Below are positions 42,800-53,368 of a DNA stretch of 64,000 nucleotides, piece by piece. The stretch lies in NCBI GenBank assembly GCA_032718865.1, contig JALUTQ010000007.1, positions 992,001 through 1,056,000 on the forward strand, given 5' to 3'. A program made the translations under genes and the position numbers. Source of the stretch: Tilletia caries (lineage: Eukaryota > Basidiomycota > Exobasidiomycetes > Tilletiales > Tilletiaceae). Every line of letters starts with the position of its first letter. Positions within the stretch are counted from its first letter, which is position 1. The notes beneath the pieces are model-generated. The model did no database searches. It worked only from the letters and a program-made list of their open reading frames with translations, and had not been told where the DNA came from.

Positions 42800-43190
42800 T
42801 CGGATGTACGGCAATCGGATGGCTGTGCTCGTGTGTGCCTCCTTTGCGATCATGACCCAGCTGCCGAACAGCACACCATCAAACGGCATAGGCTCCACGC
42901 CGAACTTGTCAACACTCCAGTCACCACTGAGGTACGGCCAGAAGTCATCAGCGCTTGCAAAGCCGTTGCCCGGGACGAGGGAGATGTTCGCGTTCCATCG
43001 GATGCGGGAGTACGTCGCCAGGATGGGTTGGTGGAAGTCTTCAGCCGAGTGGTGACTCCCGAGTCCCGGCTCGGCGCCACTCCACTGAAGGATGATGGGG
43101 AAGTCAGGATTGGCAGCTGCGATGCTGCGATGCTGCACACCTGTCGAATGGTATCGGCCGATCCGGGTTTGAAATCGACATGCTATAGAC
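42800..43190 (-). pseudogene. Fatty acid synthase beta-subunit fragment (enoyl reductase region)
   Basis: Read right to left, [18 protein letters not shown] (about 43180-43125) and then, in a shifted frame, [81 protein letters not shown] (to about 42815). This is the FMN-binding enoyl reductase part of fungal FAS beta, normally about 2,000 residues; only about 130 are left. The usual GGRAGG after QWTG is changed to GAEPGLG and the strand is frame-shifted. Confidence 0.85.
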
Positions 43191-44040
43191 GACCACTTTG
43201 CCTGCCGGTGTATGCCCATATAATCAAGAGTCTGAGCATGGAAAGCACGTCAAGAGAAAGAGAGAGAGAGAGGAGATACTTACCAAGAGGCGGGTGCACG
43301 TCGAAGTGGGAAAGACACTGGCAAGGCGTCAAGGCGAGGACGAAAAGTCCGAGGCCGGCGCTCTTCGCGCTAAACCTAAACAGGACGGGAAAGGACGGAT
43401 GGTACGGAGAAAGAAGCAAAAGGAGCGCAAGGTAGGAAAATGCAGAGAGAGGATCAGCGCGATTAGCAGTCAACGTTTTCCGATTGGCAGCGGCAGCTAC
43501 AACGGAATGGAGACTGCGCTGGTGGAGGTGAAGCGGTGAAGCTGAAGTAGGAATTTCTGGTATAGGTATGGCTGCGCGCGACTCAGGGTGGCCGGTGGTC
43601 TCGGCAGGTGCGATTGGCGAGTGGAATCAATGCCGATGAGCTGAGGGGAAAGGCCACTGAGGAGTGAGGATTAAAAAGGTACGCGCGGTCTCGCACTCAG
43701 GGTGGCGCAGCCACCCTTCGCCTCGCCCGCCAGGCTGACACCTGGCAGTATCTCTTACATATCCTTTGTGTTTGTGCAAGGAAGATGTAGGAACGGAAGA
43801 GTATCAATGATGGTGGGGTGGTTCTTTAGGTTCGTATTATTTGGGTGAGCGGAGTTAAGTTTGTGTGATTACATAAGCAGAAAAAGTCAGAAACAGCTTC
43901 CACAGCATCAACCACACAACTCGACGAGCTGTAAGTTTGCAGCCTGAAAGAGTTCAGGATTTGGACCCTAGTCGTTCTGGCCTCCAGGACGTCTTTCCTT
44001 GGGAGGGAGAATATTTTTTCTATTGATGTTGGTTCAGACG
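43191..44040. other. Intergenic; hairpin at 43699-43717
   Basis: The arms agggtggc and gccaccct pair perfectly around gca. No gene is supported. Confidence 0.45.
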
Positions 44041-44110
44041 CTTACGGCCGTAAGAAAACTGGTTCCAGTAACCCCAATCTCTAAAGAGACTGGGGAATTG
44101 CTTCGCTACA
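44041..44110 (+). repeat. Three-hairpin structured repeat, copy B
   Basis: Palindrome cttacggccgtaag (44041-44054); hairpin actgg-tt-ccagt (44058-44069); hairpin with cccc/gggg base and atctct/agaga(c)t upper stem, loop aa (44072-44095); then aattgcttcgctac. Compared with copy A, the palindrome, the cccc...aa...gggg frame and the aat tail are kept, while both other stems changed on both sides. Confidence 0.65.
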
Positions 44111-44924
44111 ATTGGCTGCCAAGAAGATCAAACAGTTCGGAAGAGGAGAGCAGCAGGAACCCGTTCCGCGTGCGATAGGTAAGATATCGTAAGTATTGAC
44201 TTGTCTATCGCATTTACCGCAAGAGGCAGGGATATTCATCACCTGCACCATACATCCGAGTTTCCACCGCTCCCACTCGAAAAGCATGAGCTGCGGCTCT
44301 GATAAAATAGAAAGACCTACACATTACCTTCAATATTGCTCTCTTGAGAAGTGCGATCTTAGTCTGGGCCTTGAAATGGCAGCCGTGTGAAAACAAGGAG
44401 GGCAAAGAACCAACATCGACTAAATATTCTTACCTTGGGGGGCTCGATATGGTAACTCAAAAACTTCCTACGGTCCTTACAGAAGTCAAAGGTATGTAGC
44501 ATTGCCATACTCTGGCCGAGTCCTGTGTCTGTAGTGCCAGTTACGACCTTCCTAGACGCCTATGAAATTTTTGACTCCAATCCGATTTACATGGCTGAAA
44601 CTTCACTTGGCTGTCAACCGCCAGCCACCTTGCGAAGGCCCAGATCGCAAAGTGAGAGACTTTTTAGGAGAGGATAGGATCTACCATTAAAGCCTCTAAC
44701 ATTGCCAGTAGGTGCTCTGTGGAAGGTGCTGTGGTCAAGAGAAATCTGGGCACTGTGATATGAACTTATGATTTATGAGCAAGGTAACGTAGCCAGTCTG
44801 CGGCCCAGCGATCGTGACTGGGGCACTTTTGAGTAGAGTACAACACAAGGAATCGCTGGATACCAGTTTCATGTGTGTTTTGTTATGTGGTTGTGTATCT
44901 TGTCAAGGAGCGAAGGTGTCATGA
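44111..44924. other. Intergenic, no gene seen
   Basis: AT-rich sequence with no motif-bearing frame. Confidence 0.4.
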
Positions 44925-44969
44925 AATGTTCTCAAAATTGTTTTGGTACAAACTTATTGCACCCTACTG
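44925..44969 (-). mobile_element. Solo Tc1/mariner-type terminus
   Basis: Ends ttggtacaaacttattgcac-cctactg before TA. It is the reverse complement of the terminus at 34192. Confidence 0.6.
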
Positions 44970-44975
44970 TACATA

Positions 44976-45450
44976 CGAGGCCGTTGTCAAAAGTATCCGG
45001 ACACCAAATTTTTAACCATACGTTGACTAAGTGTTCGCCTCTATTTCACCTTAAGTCAAACTTGGTCAGTAAAATCTGTAAAAATACACCTCTTAGCTGA
45101 CCTTCTAGCGAGAGCGCAGGAGCATCGGAATATGTGACTCAAAAAATTGAGAAAAATTGAGGAGCTGGGTTGAGTAAGGTGGGTGTGAAGGAGTTTGAAA
45201 TCACCTAGTAAATTACTAATTGAAATCGTTTCTTCCTCTTTCCACTTAGAGCAACCTGTCTTCCAAGTCAGAGCTGGGAAATCTCCAAAGAGAGAAGTTG
45301 TTCTCCAGTATAGAGGCTTTCCAAATGGCCCGTCATTGAGCGTCTTCCATATCCATGTCTTTGAGTTGCATCGAGAGCCCAAAACAGGCGATTACTTAGT
45401 AAACGTATGGTTAAAAATTTGGTGTCCGGATACTTTTGACAACGGCCTCG
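44976..45450. mobile_element. 475-bp Tc1/mariner-type MITE with 56-bp TIRs
   Basis: Both ends read cgaggccgttgtcaaaagta inward and match over about 56 bases with one difference. TA flanks each side (44974-44975 and 45451-45452). The interior lacks a transposase. It is inserted 4 bp from the solo terminus at 44969, so one TA element landed beside another. Confidence 0.88.
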
Positions 45451-45667
45451 TATGCGGTAAGGCCCATCTAACTTCGCTATGTCCTTTCATCGGTCATCGC
45501 GTGGTTGATGTTCGGAAACGACAGGGTCCTCGCGATATATATGTAGTCTCGTAACGTGCAAGGGTGTAACGTATTTACAGAGATGAGAACAGTAGCAAAG
45601 AAGTGAGCAAGTCCATGACGCTTGATGGGTAGCACGATGTCTCCGGACTGAGGCCTGCAGCGGGGCC

Positions 45668-47846
45668 TCAGCCTCGCAGGGCCCGCTGAGCATGTGCCTG
45701 TGCGTGCATGACCGGTGCCATCAATCCCCCGGATCCGGGACTCTGCGACAACCGCCAGGCAACAATGAGAACGACGGCGCCTACAGCAAGAACGCTGAAC
45801 GACCGGGAGGCCAAGGCACCGCTCTCCTTCTCCGCCGAGTGATCCTTTTCGTTGCTGTTCTGCGCGACCGAAGGTTTGGGGAAGGCGAACGGATCGGGCA
45901 CATTTCGCTTCAGCTCGGAGAAGATGACGGGGAAGAGCACAAGACAGGCCGTCCAGAGCACGTGAAGCGTCCGCCAGAGGAGCCAGGGGTAATCCAGGAT
46001 GCCCGGTGGAGCGGTCGATGGCTTCGTCCCGGACTCGGCGGCCTCGATGTTCCGCTTCCGACGCAGGGCGAGGTCGGTTGTGAAGAGCAGCCGGCAGGCG
46101 AGTATCGCAACAGAGAAGAAGTGGAAGACGAGAAGCATTGGCTGTGGCGCCAGTCCAGACAAGAGCTTGACTGGCCCGTTGACGCACTCCCCGCCGAGGC
46201 GGAAGTATGCGAAGCATCCTTCTCTCAAAATGAAGAGATCGTCGTCTGGATCACGGTTTGGATGTGTGCTCAGCTGAAAACCTCTGCATACTTGCGTTTT
46301 CCAAATTGAATCAGTACTCACCATCAGCGCCGAAAAGACTGTATAGGGCTTGTGCAAGGACGTTAATGACACCTGCCAATCCCTTGCGCTGCCAGTGCCA
46401 GCGGCGGAGTGCCGGAGAGATCTCTTTTGACCACTGAGATAGATCGACTGTGTCGGGGGTAATAGACTTGTCGGCAGTCTGACCTTGCTCCTTCTCGGCG
46501 TTGGCTGAGCGAGCTGGGGAGGTATCTGGCCGCCAATTGGGCCCACCAAGAAGCGCGGTCAGATAGACAACGTCCCAAAGACCGACTGACATTCCACCTG
46601 AAAGTGTGAAGAATTAGGATCAGAACGAGCGAATTCGGAAAGAGAAGCACAAATGCCAAAGCGGGAAAAACTAACCTCCGGTGAGAGGATGTCTCATGTT
46701 CATGGCATCACCAACAAGAATAACACCCTGGCGATCTGATGTTCCTTGACCTTGCAATGAAGGAGGGAGCCAACTGTTTGGCATGCTGCGGAGACGCTGG
46801 CCCTTGTCTAGCTCAGCCAGGACGGCGGCACCGGCCTGTTTGGGTAGGTGGGGGACGACTTTGGATCGAATGTGTTGATCGAGCTGTCCTTTACCGTTGG
46901 GAGGAGGAGCTGCTCCCTTGTGAGGGACATCGATGAGGATCCGGGTTTCGCAAGGTCCGATCTGATAGAGGAGCACGGGTCCGGAAGGGGTGAGGCAGAC
47001 GTGACCGTGCTCGGGAGCAGGGAGCATTGCGGTACCGCCTTGAGTGGCGGGCAGGGCGTTGGGGTGGGTGGGCGTAGGCGCGTAGAGGGAGGACATGGGC
47101 TCGTGGGTGAGCTCGAGACCGACGAAGTGGGAGCGAATGAGAGGAGTGTGGCGTGAGGAGGTACCGCGGAGTGTGCGTCGGAACTTGGAGAAGCATCCGT
47201 CGGCAACAAAGGTGAGGGGTGCTCGTAGCTGGAAGGTGGTTGTGGGAGAGGCTGCTGCCGCTGCTCCGTCTGGCGCTGGAGAAGATCCGGACTGTGTGGC
47301 AGGGGATTGCTTCGCAGACGCATTCACACCGACGACGACGTTGGGCTGGGTGGTGGAGTAGATGAGCTCTGAGACGGTGGCCTCGTAGAAAGTGACGCCG
47401 TGCTGCTTCTGGGCATGAGAGCGGAGGGACTGAATGAAGCGGCCGTGATGGAAGGATCTGCCCTGCTCCTGCTCCTGGTCGCTGTCATCGGAGTCTGGCT
47501 GCACATGATCGCTGCGGGTGGGGTAGGGAATGGGCACGTTGTTGTCTTCGTAGAAGACCTGGTAGCCGCGCACCCGGACGGCGTCGATGCCGTCAAGGGC
47601 GTCACTGATGCCGAGTCTCGCGAGCGCATGCACGCCTGCCGGCTGGAGCAGTTCGCCTACGATGCGGTCTGGCTGGGCCAAGTCGCGTTCGAGGAGAGCC
47701 ACGCGCCGTCCGGAGCGGGCGAGCGCATACGCCAGCGCGCTCCCGACGATGCCGGCCCCGATGACGACGACATCGAACTCGGGCGACTCGGCGGCCGTGG
47801 GCGGCGGCGCGGGCGGCGCGAGTACGATGGGCGAGGCTGCTGTCAT
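45668..47846 (-). CDS. ERG1: Squalene epoxidase (squalene monooxygenase)
   Basis: Exons are 47846-46676, 46597-46322 and 46245-45668. Phases fit and give 674 residues. The enzyme inserts oxygen into squalene, using FAD, in ergosterol synthesis at the ER, and is the allylamine drug target. Visible motifs: the FAD-binding Rossmann start DVVVIGAGIVGSALAYALARSG (residues about 25-46), GELLQPAGV, and VGDAMNMRHPLTGGGMSVGLWD across the first intron. The C-terminal half carries membrane segments (LLVFHFFSVAILACRLLF, LLWRTLHVLWTACLVLFPVI, FSVLAVGAVVLIVAW). The protein is longer than the usual about 500 residues because of Ser/Gln/Pro-rich insertions around residues 120-140 and 190-220. No damage is seen. 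Confidence 0.92.
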
Positions 47847-48090
47847 TTTGTGGGAGTGTGGTGATGGTGATGGTCCGGAATAATCGCATGACTTGCGGAT
47901 TCATTATTCATTGCGGAAGCTGGGGTTCGAGTGTTGGGTAAGCTGCGGATCACGTGGCGAAAGCGAGCTCTAAAATCAATTATGTAATCACCTCATAAGC
48001 AAACAAACGACTCCCATCCCCATTTTTTCAGAAGAAGCGAGTCTCGAATCGATGTCGAGGACCACCAGCATCGCATAGGAGACGCAGAAA
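47847..48090. promoter_or_regulatory. Divergent promoter region, ERG1 and SSF1
   Basis: Only 244 bases separate the two start codons, so both promoters must lie here. No specific sites are identified with confidence. Confidence 0.6.
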
Positions 48091-49459
48091 ATGGCAAAGC
48101 AAAAGGTGAGCATGCGTTCCTATTTATGCTTGTGTTTATTGGGGAGCGTCGCGCTGATTATTGCATACGCGTTTGCAGAGGAAGAAGACGCGAACGCACG
48201 TGAGCCATGCCACCGGCAGGCAGGACGGCAACGCAGGCCTCACGCCCGGCGCGCCCAAGTCCTTCGTCATCTCCTCCGCCGCACACCGGCTGCCGCTCTC
48301 CGTCCGCACGCTGATCTCGGAAACAAGACGCGTCATGGAGCCAAACACAGCGTCCAGACTGCGCGAACGGCGGAAGAACAAGCTCCGCGACTTCCTCGCC
48401 ATGTGCGGGCCACTCGGAGTCTCCCACTTGCTCGTCTTTGGACAGACAAAAGTGGGGACATATGGAGGAGGCGGAAACATCAATCTTCGCATCATGCGTG
48501 CACCAAGAGGTCCCACTGTCACTTTCCGCATCAACAAATTCGCCCTCGCCTCCGATCTCGCTCGCGCACGCAGACGGCCACACTCCTTGGGCTCGGAATT
48601 CCAGACCCCGCCGCTGGTGAGTCCATTCAGCCTGATGTTCTTCTCCTCCACTCTATTAAATCTGCCGCTGACGTGCTCTCGTTACTATACTTTTTCTCAG
48701 CTCGTTCTCAACAACTTCACGTCCGATCAGAAGCACGTCAAAGTGCTGGTTACCGTCTTCCAAAACCTCTTCCCCGCTATTCAAGTACATAATGTGAGTA
48801 CATGCCTTTTCATACCCCAGATATCAGCATTCAATCGCAACGGGCACGTTCTGATCTCCGTCGGACCATCACAGGTGCGGATCACTACTGCGCGGCGAAT
48901 CGTACTCCTCAACTACAACGCCAGCACAGACACTATCGACTGGCGCCACTACCTCATCACCCTCCGTCCCGTCGGCGTTTCCAAGTCAGTCCGCCGCGCC
49001 GTCGAAGGCACCACAGCACGATCCCTCGTCGCAAGCTCACTCGCCGCAAGCAAAGACGGCGCCCGACCTCGACGAAGCACGGGCAAGAAGCTCGTCGATC
49101 TCTCATCTGCCGACGACATTGCCGAGTTCGTCCTTGGCCGTCACCGCGGATCAACGCAAGCTCGCGGACAGAGCCCAGCTGCGAGCTCGGCTGCGTACGA
49201 CAGCGAGACCGAGGCTGACACCGACATGTCCGATGGCGAAGATGACCCGTCCAGACCCTCGGCCAATCGCGTCGAACTCACGGCCGAGGAAGGTGGCAGC
49301 AGCTCATCACAGCACTCTGGCCAGCGGGCCGTACGGTTACGCGAGATTGGACCTAGGATGGAGCTTCGCTGCATCAAGATTGAAGAAGGATTGGGCGGGA
49401 GCGGCTCTGATAACAACAACGGGCTCCGGAAGGCTGTTGCCCAAGATTTGAAGGCATAA
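48091..49459 (+). CDS. SSF1: Ribosome biogenesis protein Ssf1/Peter Pan (Brix domain)
   Basis: Exons are 48091-48105, 48179-48616, 48701-48793 and 48875-49459, all phase 0, giving 376 residues. The first exon encodes only MAKQK, followed by the basic RKKTRTH start typical of the family. The Brix domain spans residues about 30-240, with RERRKNKLRDFLAMCGPLGV, LRIMRAPRGPTVTFRI, PPLLVLNNF across an intron, VTVFQNLFPAI and WRHYLITLRPVGVSKSVRR. The C-terminus is acidic and Ser-rich, ending EIGPRMELRCIKIEEG. Ssf1/Ppan proteins act in the nucleolus in 27S pre-rRNA processing for the large ribosomal subunit. It shares a short divergent promoter with ERG1. Confidence 0.92.
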
Positions 49460-50293
49460 ACCCGTCTGTGTGAATGAATCGGTGACGATTCCCTTCTTAT
49501 AGCAATGCAAACGCTACCTCTGCATTGGTATCAGCTTTTTCATCTCGTCCGCAGCTCCTCTGCTTCTTTTGTTGCGCGGCCCTGAAACGAAGGAGGTCAA
49601 TGCCCGGCCCAGCTGATCCTCTTCTGTTTCTTATGCCATGCAGCCACCTTTTTATCTACCCCTCTCACGATTTTATCGCCTTCTCACACTCTCAGCGCGC
49701 TTTCCTTGCCATTGCCTTGACCTTTCATCACCTCCCTTGCAGATGAAACTGCAGTTACGATCGGCTCCTTCGCTAGAAGCGTCCTTCAGCACATCTGAAC
49801 GTTCCGGCATTTACGCGTGTCCGTGGGGTTTGATGGCAGCGCTCGCTCAACCCTTTCTCACTCGCTTCCTCTCAGCCGCTGAACAGCACAGTTACAGCCA
49901 TCTGGACGTTTCAACGCAGCTTTCTGATGGCTCAAGCTCGATCAAGGAACGATCCAACCTTCCACAAGGCCCAAACACGTTCAAGAGAAGGGGCCCAAAG
50001 TCATCAGTCGAACGATCATTCATAACGGCGATGCGAATGACGGTCTCGGGGAGCAATTTTCGGATCTGCAGACGGGAGAGGAGGGCCTGGGATGCTTTCA
50101 TGCTGCAACAGGTACCTTTCGAGGGAGGCGAATGCTTGTGGTTCAGAATGAGAAGAATGGATGGCATTGCAGCAGGAGGGGAAAAGACACGGGAAGGGAC
50201 AAAGATCGCAGACAAACGGTAGGCAACCATCCGAGGGTCTTCTTGAAGGCGAGTACGTCGTACGCAGCTGATCGCTCATCGCGTTCGACTACG
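49460..50293. other. Intergenic, no gene supported
   Basis: A + frame of about 190 codons at 49638-50222 has no motif, no conserved look and no splice logic. I treat it as chance. Confidence 0.4.
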
Positions 50294-50786
50294 CTACGCT
50301 ACGCAGTTTTCAACGTCATAAGGGCAAGGTCGCGGCTTGTGGGACACGCTGCAGTACGTCTGGATCACAGTGCAGTCGCTGAGGCACATCGGGTCCGCTT
50401 TCCCGATACATGCAACATTGCAGTCGGGTTTCCAGTGTCCTCTGGGCTGCAGGTGGTATCCGGGGAGACCAAGTCCACAGAAACGATGTGAGAACGTCGA
50501 ACCGCAGCCAGCCAGCGATTGACGTCGGGGAGCAACACTCACAGCCTGGAGGAAGCCTAGGAGGTCGGCCTGGACACATTGACCGCACCGCGTCACGCAC
50601 GGATCGTACTTGGGCGAGCTGCTACCGAACACCTGGCCGCAGCTATTGGAGCAGTCGAGGTCCGCCTGTCCAAAGACCAAAGGTTAGTACATTCAGCAAG
50701 CCTAGGTGATGTTAGGAGGCAGGTAGCTTACGTACCAAAGCAAGCCCGAAGGAAGTAAATATGAGCAAGGCACGGGTCGCGAACAT
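50294..50786 (-). CDS. Small secreted 12-cysteine protein, candidate effector
   Basis: Exons are 50786-50736, 50665-50543 and 50446-50294, phase 0 throughout, giving 108 residues. Exon 1 is exactly the signal peptide (MFATRALLIFTSFGLAL). The mature part of about 91 residues has 12 cysteines, enough for six disulfides, with spacing DCSNSC, PCVTRCGQC, DCNVAC, MCLSDC, YC, PC, NC. The composition is hydrophilic with no membrane segment or GPI tail. I do not recognise the family; it does not follow the 8-Cys CFEM pattern. Small, Cys-rich, secreted and fast-evolving proteins of plant-associated fungi are often effectors, but that is inference here. Confidence 0.75.
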
Positions 50787-51930
50787 GACTTGAGATGCTG
50801 GCGGTGTAAAACGTGGAGGGAACGAGAAGTGTAGAGGAGGGCCTGAGAAGAGTGTCTGGAAATGGCTCGTTTAAGAATGGGAGAACAGAGGAAGTGAGTT
50901 CATCCTGCCTTTGAGAGCTGGAAGCAGCACGCTTTATAGCTGAAAGGTGTCGATCGACACCGCGAGCTATCTCGTGAAAGTAGCTTTCTCTGTGGTAAAA
51001 GATGTCGCTGGACCTCATCAGCGTCTGCCTGTCCCAGCAGTTCCTGTGCCGAGAAGGGAAGCAGATCTACCTACCACACTTATGCTCGCCAGTTCGCAAC
51101 GCCGCAGCTACGGAAGTTTTCTGGGTCCGTAACCAGGCACCAAAGGATGGAGACCCATATTTAGCTTGGATAATATTCGAGCCGCCTGAGCTTGAGAAAC
51201 CTGACTTGCGTGCCTTGCGCATGACCTTGCACTTATGTACACCCGACATGAAGGCGAGCAACGACAAATAATTTGTGCCGCTTTATATCTCCCTATCGAA
51301 TTTCCTGAACGTTGCCGGCTTCACTTCGCGATTCACCTCGCCAAAGTATCAGCGACTCGCGGAAAGGGAGCGTTGTGACCCCCAGGGACTTCAAACGTGA
51401 CGTCAGGCCGTTCACCGCTCACTGTTGTCCTCCTTTGCGGTCTCTGGTTCCTTCGTGTCAGGATGGAAGGTCTTTCCTAACGTACAAGCGTGAGATTAGC
51501 GCAACAAACAAAAGTTACGTTACCCTCTCACATATAGACAAGCAGCTTCATACCTCCTTCTTCATGTCCATATATGTATATAGCAGGCGAACGTCCTTCC
51601 GACGGAGAACTCTGCTGCATATGTCTCAAGTGTACTCCGGTACATGTTCGTGGAAGTAGCTAGATGTTGTCACGAACCGAACGTTTCTTAGGACACAAGA
51701 TGGACCCTCAGTCCGGGCTGCTAGGGAATGAGTGCATGCATTTCATGATCACAACTCTGCGATTCAACAAAGATTTGAGCTGAAACCTAGTCCATGTCTG
51801 GTCAAGTATATTAGGAGTCTTTTCCACCACAAGGAAATTCGGGACTCGCACCAGAGTGGTCTGATTGCTGCGTGCAGAACGTTGCTTGCCCAGTCGCGGA
51901 TCACTGATGGTCGATTGCGTGTGGCGGACC
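50787..51930. other. Intergenic, no gene supported
   Basis: Frames at 51002-51271 and 51312-51659 have no motifs. A TATA-like tatata stretch near 51568 and another at 51280-51287 are the only notable features. Confidence 0.4.
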
Positions 51931-52507
51931 TTAAAGGAGGGTGAAGATCAAAGCATCGTTTTTCTTCGCCGACCCGACGGGATAACCAACACGGGCCTGA
52001 TTGAAAGAGATTGTGCGTAGGTCAGCCATATGTGGTACCTCCGTGGTGTCAAAGGTTTGAAGTCGTGTTGCTCACCTTTCCAGGCGTCTTCGTCCAATGA
52101 ACTTTGACGGAGCCGTCACGACGGGAGGGCGCGAGGATGTTGAAGTTTTGCTTAAAGGAGTAGTAGATTACGCTGTTCTTGTAGTAAAGAACATCTTTGA
52201 TGTCGTCGCCCTCGGTCTCTTCGTACAAGAAAACGTAGGTTCCGTCCGCTAAAAACAATGCGAAGCATAGAAAAACATCAGGAAAAAAGCGTCTCAACGC
52301 AGCACTGCAAACAGCTGAGTACTCACACTCCTTTGTGAAAGAACGGAAGGTGGCATTCCTGAAGTGGAAGTCGTCCGCCGAGGTTTTGGTGACGAAGACA
52401 CAGTGGTTGTTTCCCTGCTCGCAGCTGCTTCGATCGACATTCAGCGCGCTGACTGCATCGAGCCCGAGAATTGCAAGGGCAAGGAGTGAAGCGGCAGAGA
52501 CGAACAT
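51931..52507 (-). CDS. Small secreted protein, family unknown (pair member 1)
   Basis: Exons are 52507-52327, 52248-52076 and 51996-51931, giving 139 residues. Intron phases are 1 and 0. The ATG at 52507 was chosen because it starts a clear signal peptide (MFVSAASLLALAILGLDAVSA). The mature protein has two cysteines (CEQGNNHC) and alternating hydrophobic residues suggesting beta strands (GTYVFLYEETEG, VLYYKNSVIYYSF, SVKVHWTKTPGK). It has the same exon count, intron phases and layout as the gene at 53369 on the other strand, including C-x5-HCV and a (Y/F)-L-Y motif right after intron 1. No known family recognised; likely secreted. Confidence 0.72.
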
Positions 52508-53368
52508 GGCAATGGATCTGACGCGAAAGGCAAGTAGGGACAAGTATTTGGAGGGGTACGAAGGTGAGCGGGTCAGTGTAACGGAGGCGATGTGAACGAT
52601 GCTCCAAGCCTTCAGTTACTTATGTATATACAGTATGTACCGCACAGCTGCACACCTCTTTTTCCCTCGCACACGGATCACACCATTCACACGGCAACTT
52701 TCATTACGGATAGTCAAAGTCATTTGGGGTCGGGGTCACTGATGAGATGGCTCACCTTCCTGCAAGAGGCCAAGACAATAATCCAGAGACCGTCGCTCGC
52801 GAATGATTGATGAGCATATTGAAGCGCTCATCGCTCGTTGTTTTATTGAAGCTCTGCGCGGACAGACGGAGTTGAAGCCAGGGGTCGTTGCCTCTGTTCC
52901 TGAAATGTTCTCATATGAGCTCGTGATACGTCCGCAGCCGCTCCCTCGCTCGTCTTTCCGAGTGACATGATGCATGATACATGAGATATGTGATATGAGA
53001 TGTTACATAACGAGGGCCAAGACCGGACATGCTCCCTGAATATACTCCTCATGAGTGCACCGGTCACCAGTCACCAGACACCGGTCGCCTATCTTCAAAA
53101 AAGGCGATCCTCTACTGTCAGGTATATATAAGCTGTCTGAGCACAGGTTGTAGCGATGTCCAACGTGCGTTCCGGTGACATGCCCTGAGAGGTCGCAGAA
53201 GAAGATACATAGAAAAGCTGGGTACCAACTACCAGGTCAGCATCATCCCGCAGTTGCTGCGTTCGCTTATCTTCATCCTTCTCGCTGTGACAGAATTCAT
53301 TCTCCTCCTCCTCACCTCCCCCCTGTTACAGAGCTCAATAATACTTTCCCTCCTTTCAGACCTTCGAG
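52508..53368. promoter_or_regulatory. Shared upstream region of the divergent secreted-protein pair
   Basis: The two genes are transcribed away from this 861-base stretch. It contains tatatata-like runs near 52623 and gtatatata near 53122, and a CT-rich leader (about 53285-53360) before the right-hand gene. No other gene is seen. Confidence 0.45.

Noticed and set aside
49638..50222. 194-codon + strand frame
   Set aside because: No motif or conserved composition, and its end abuts the well-supported Cys-rich gene on the other strand.
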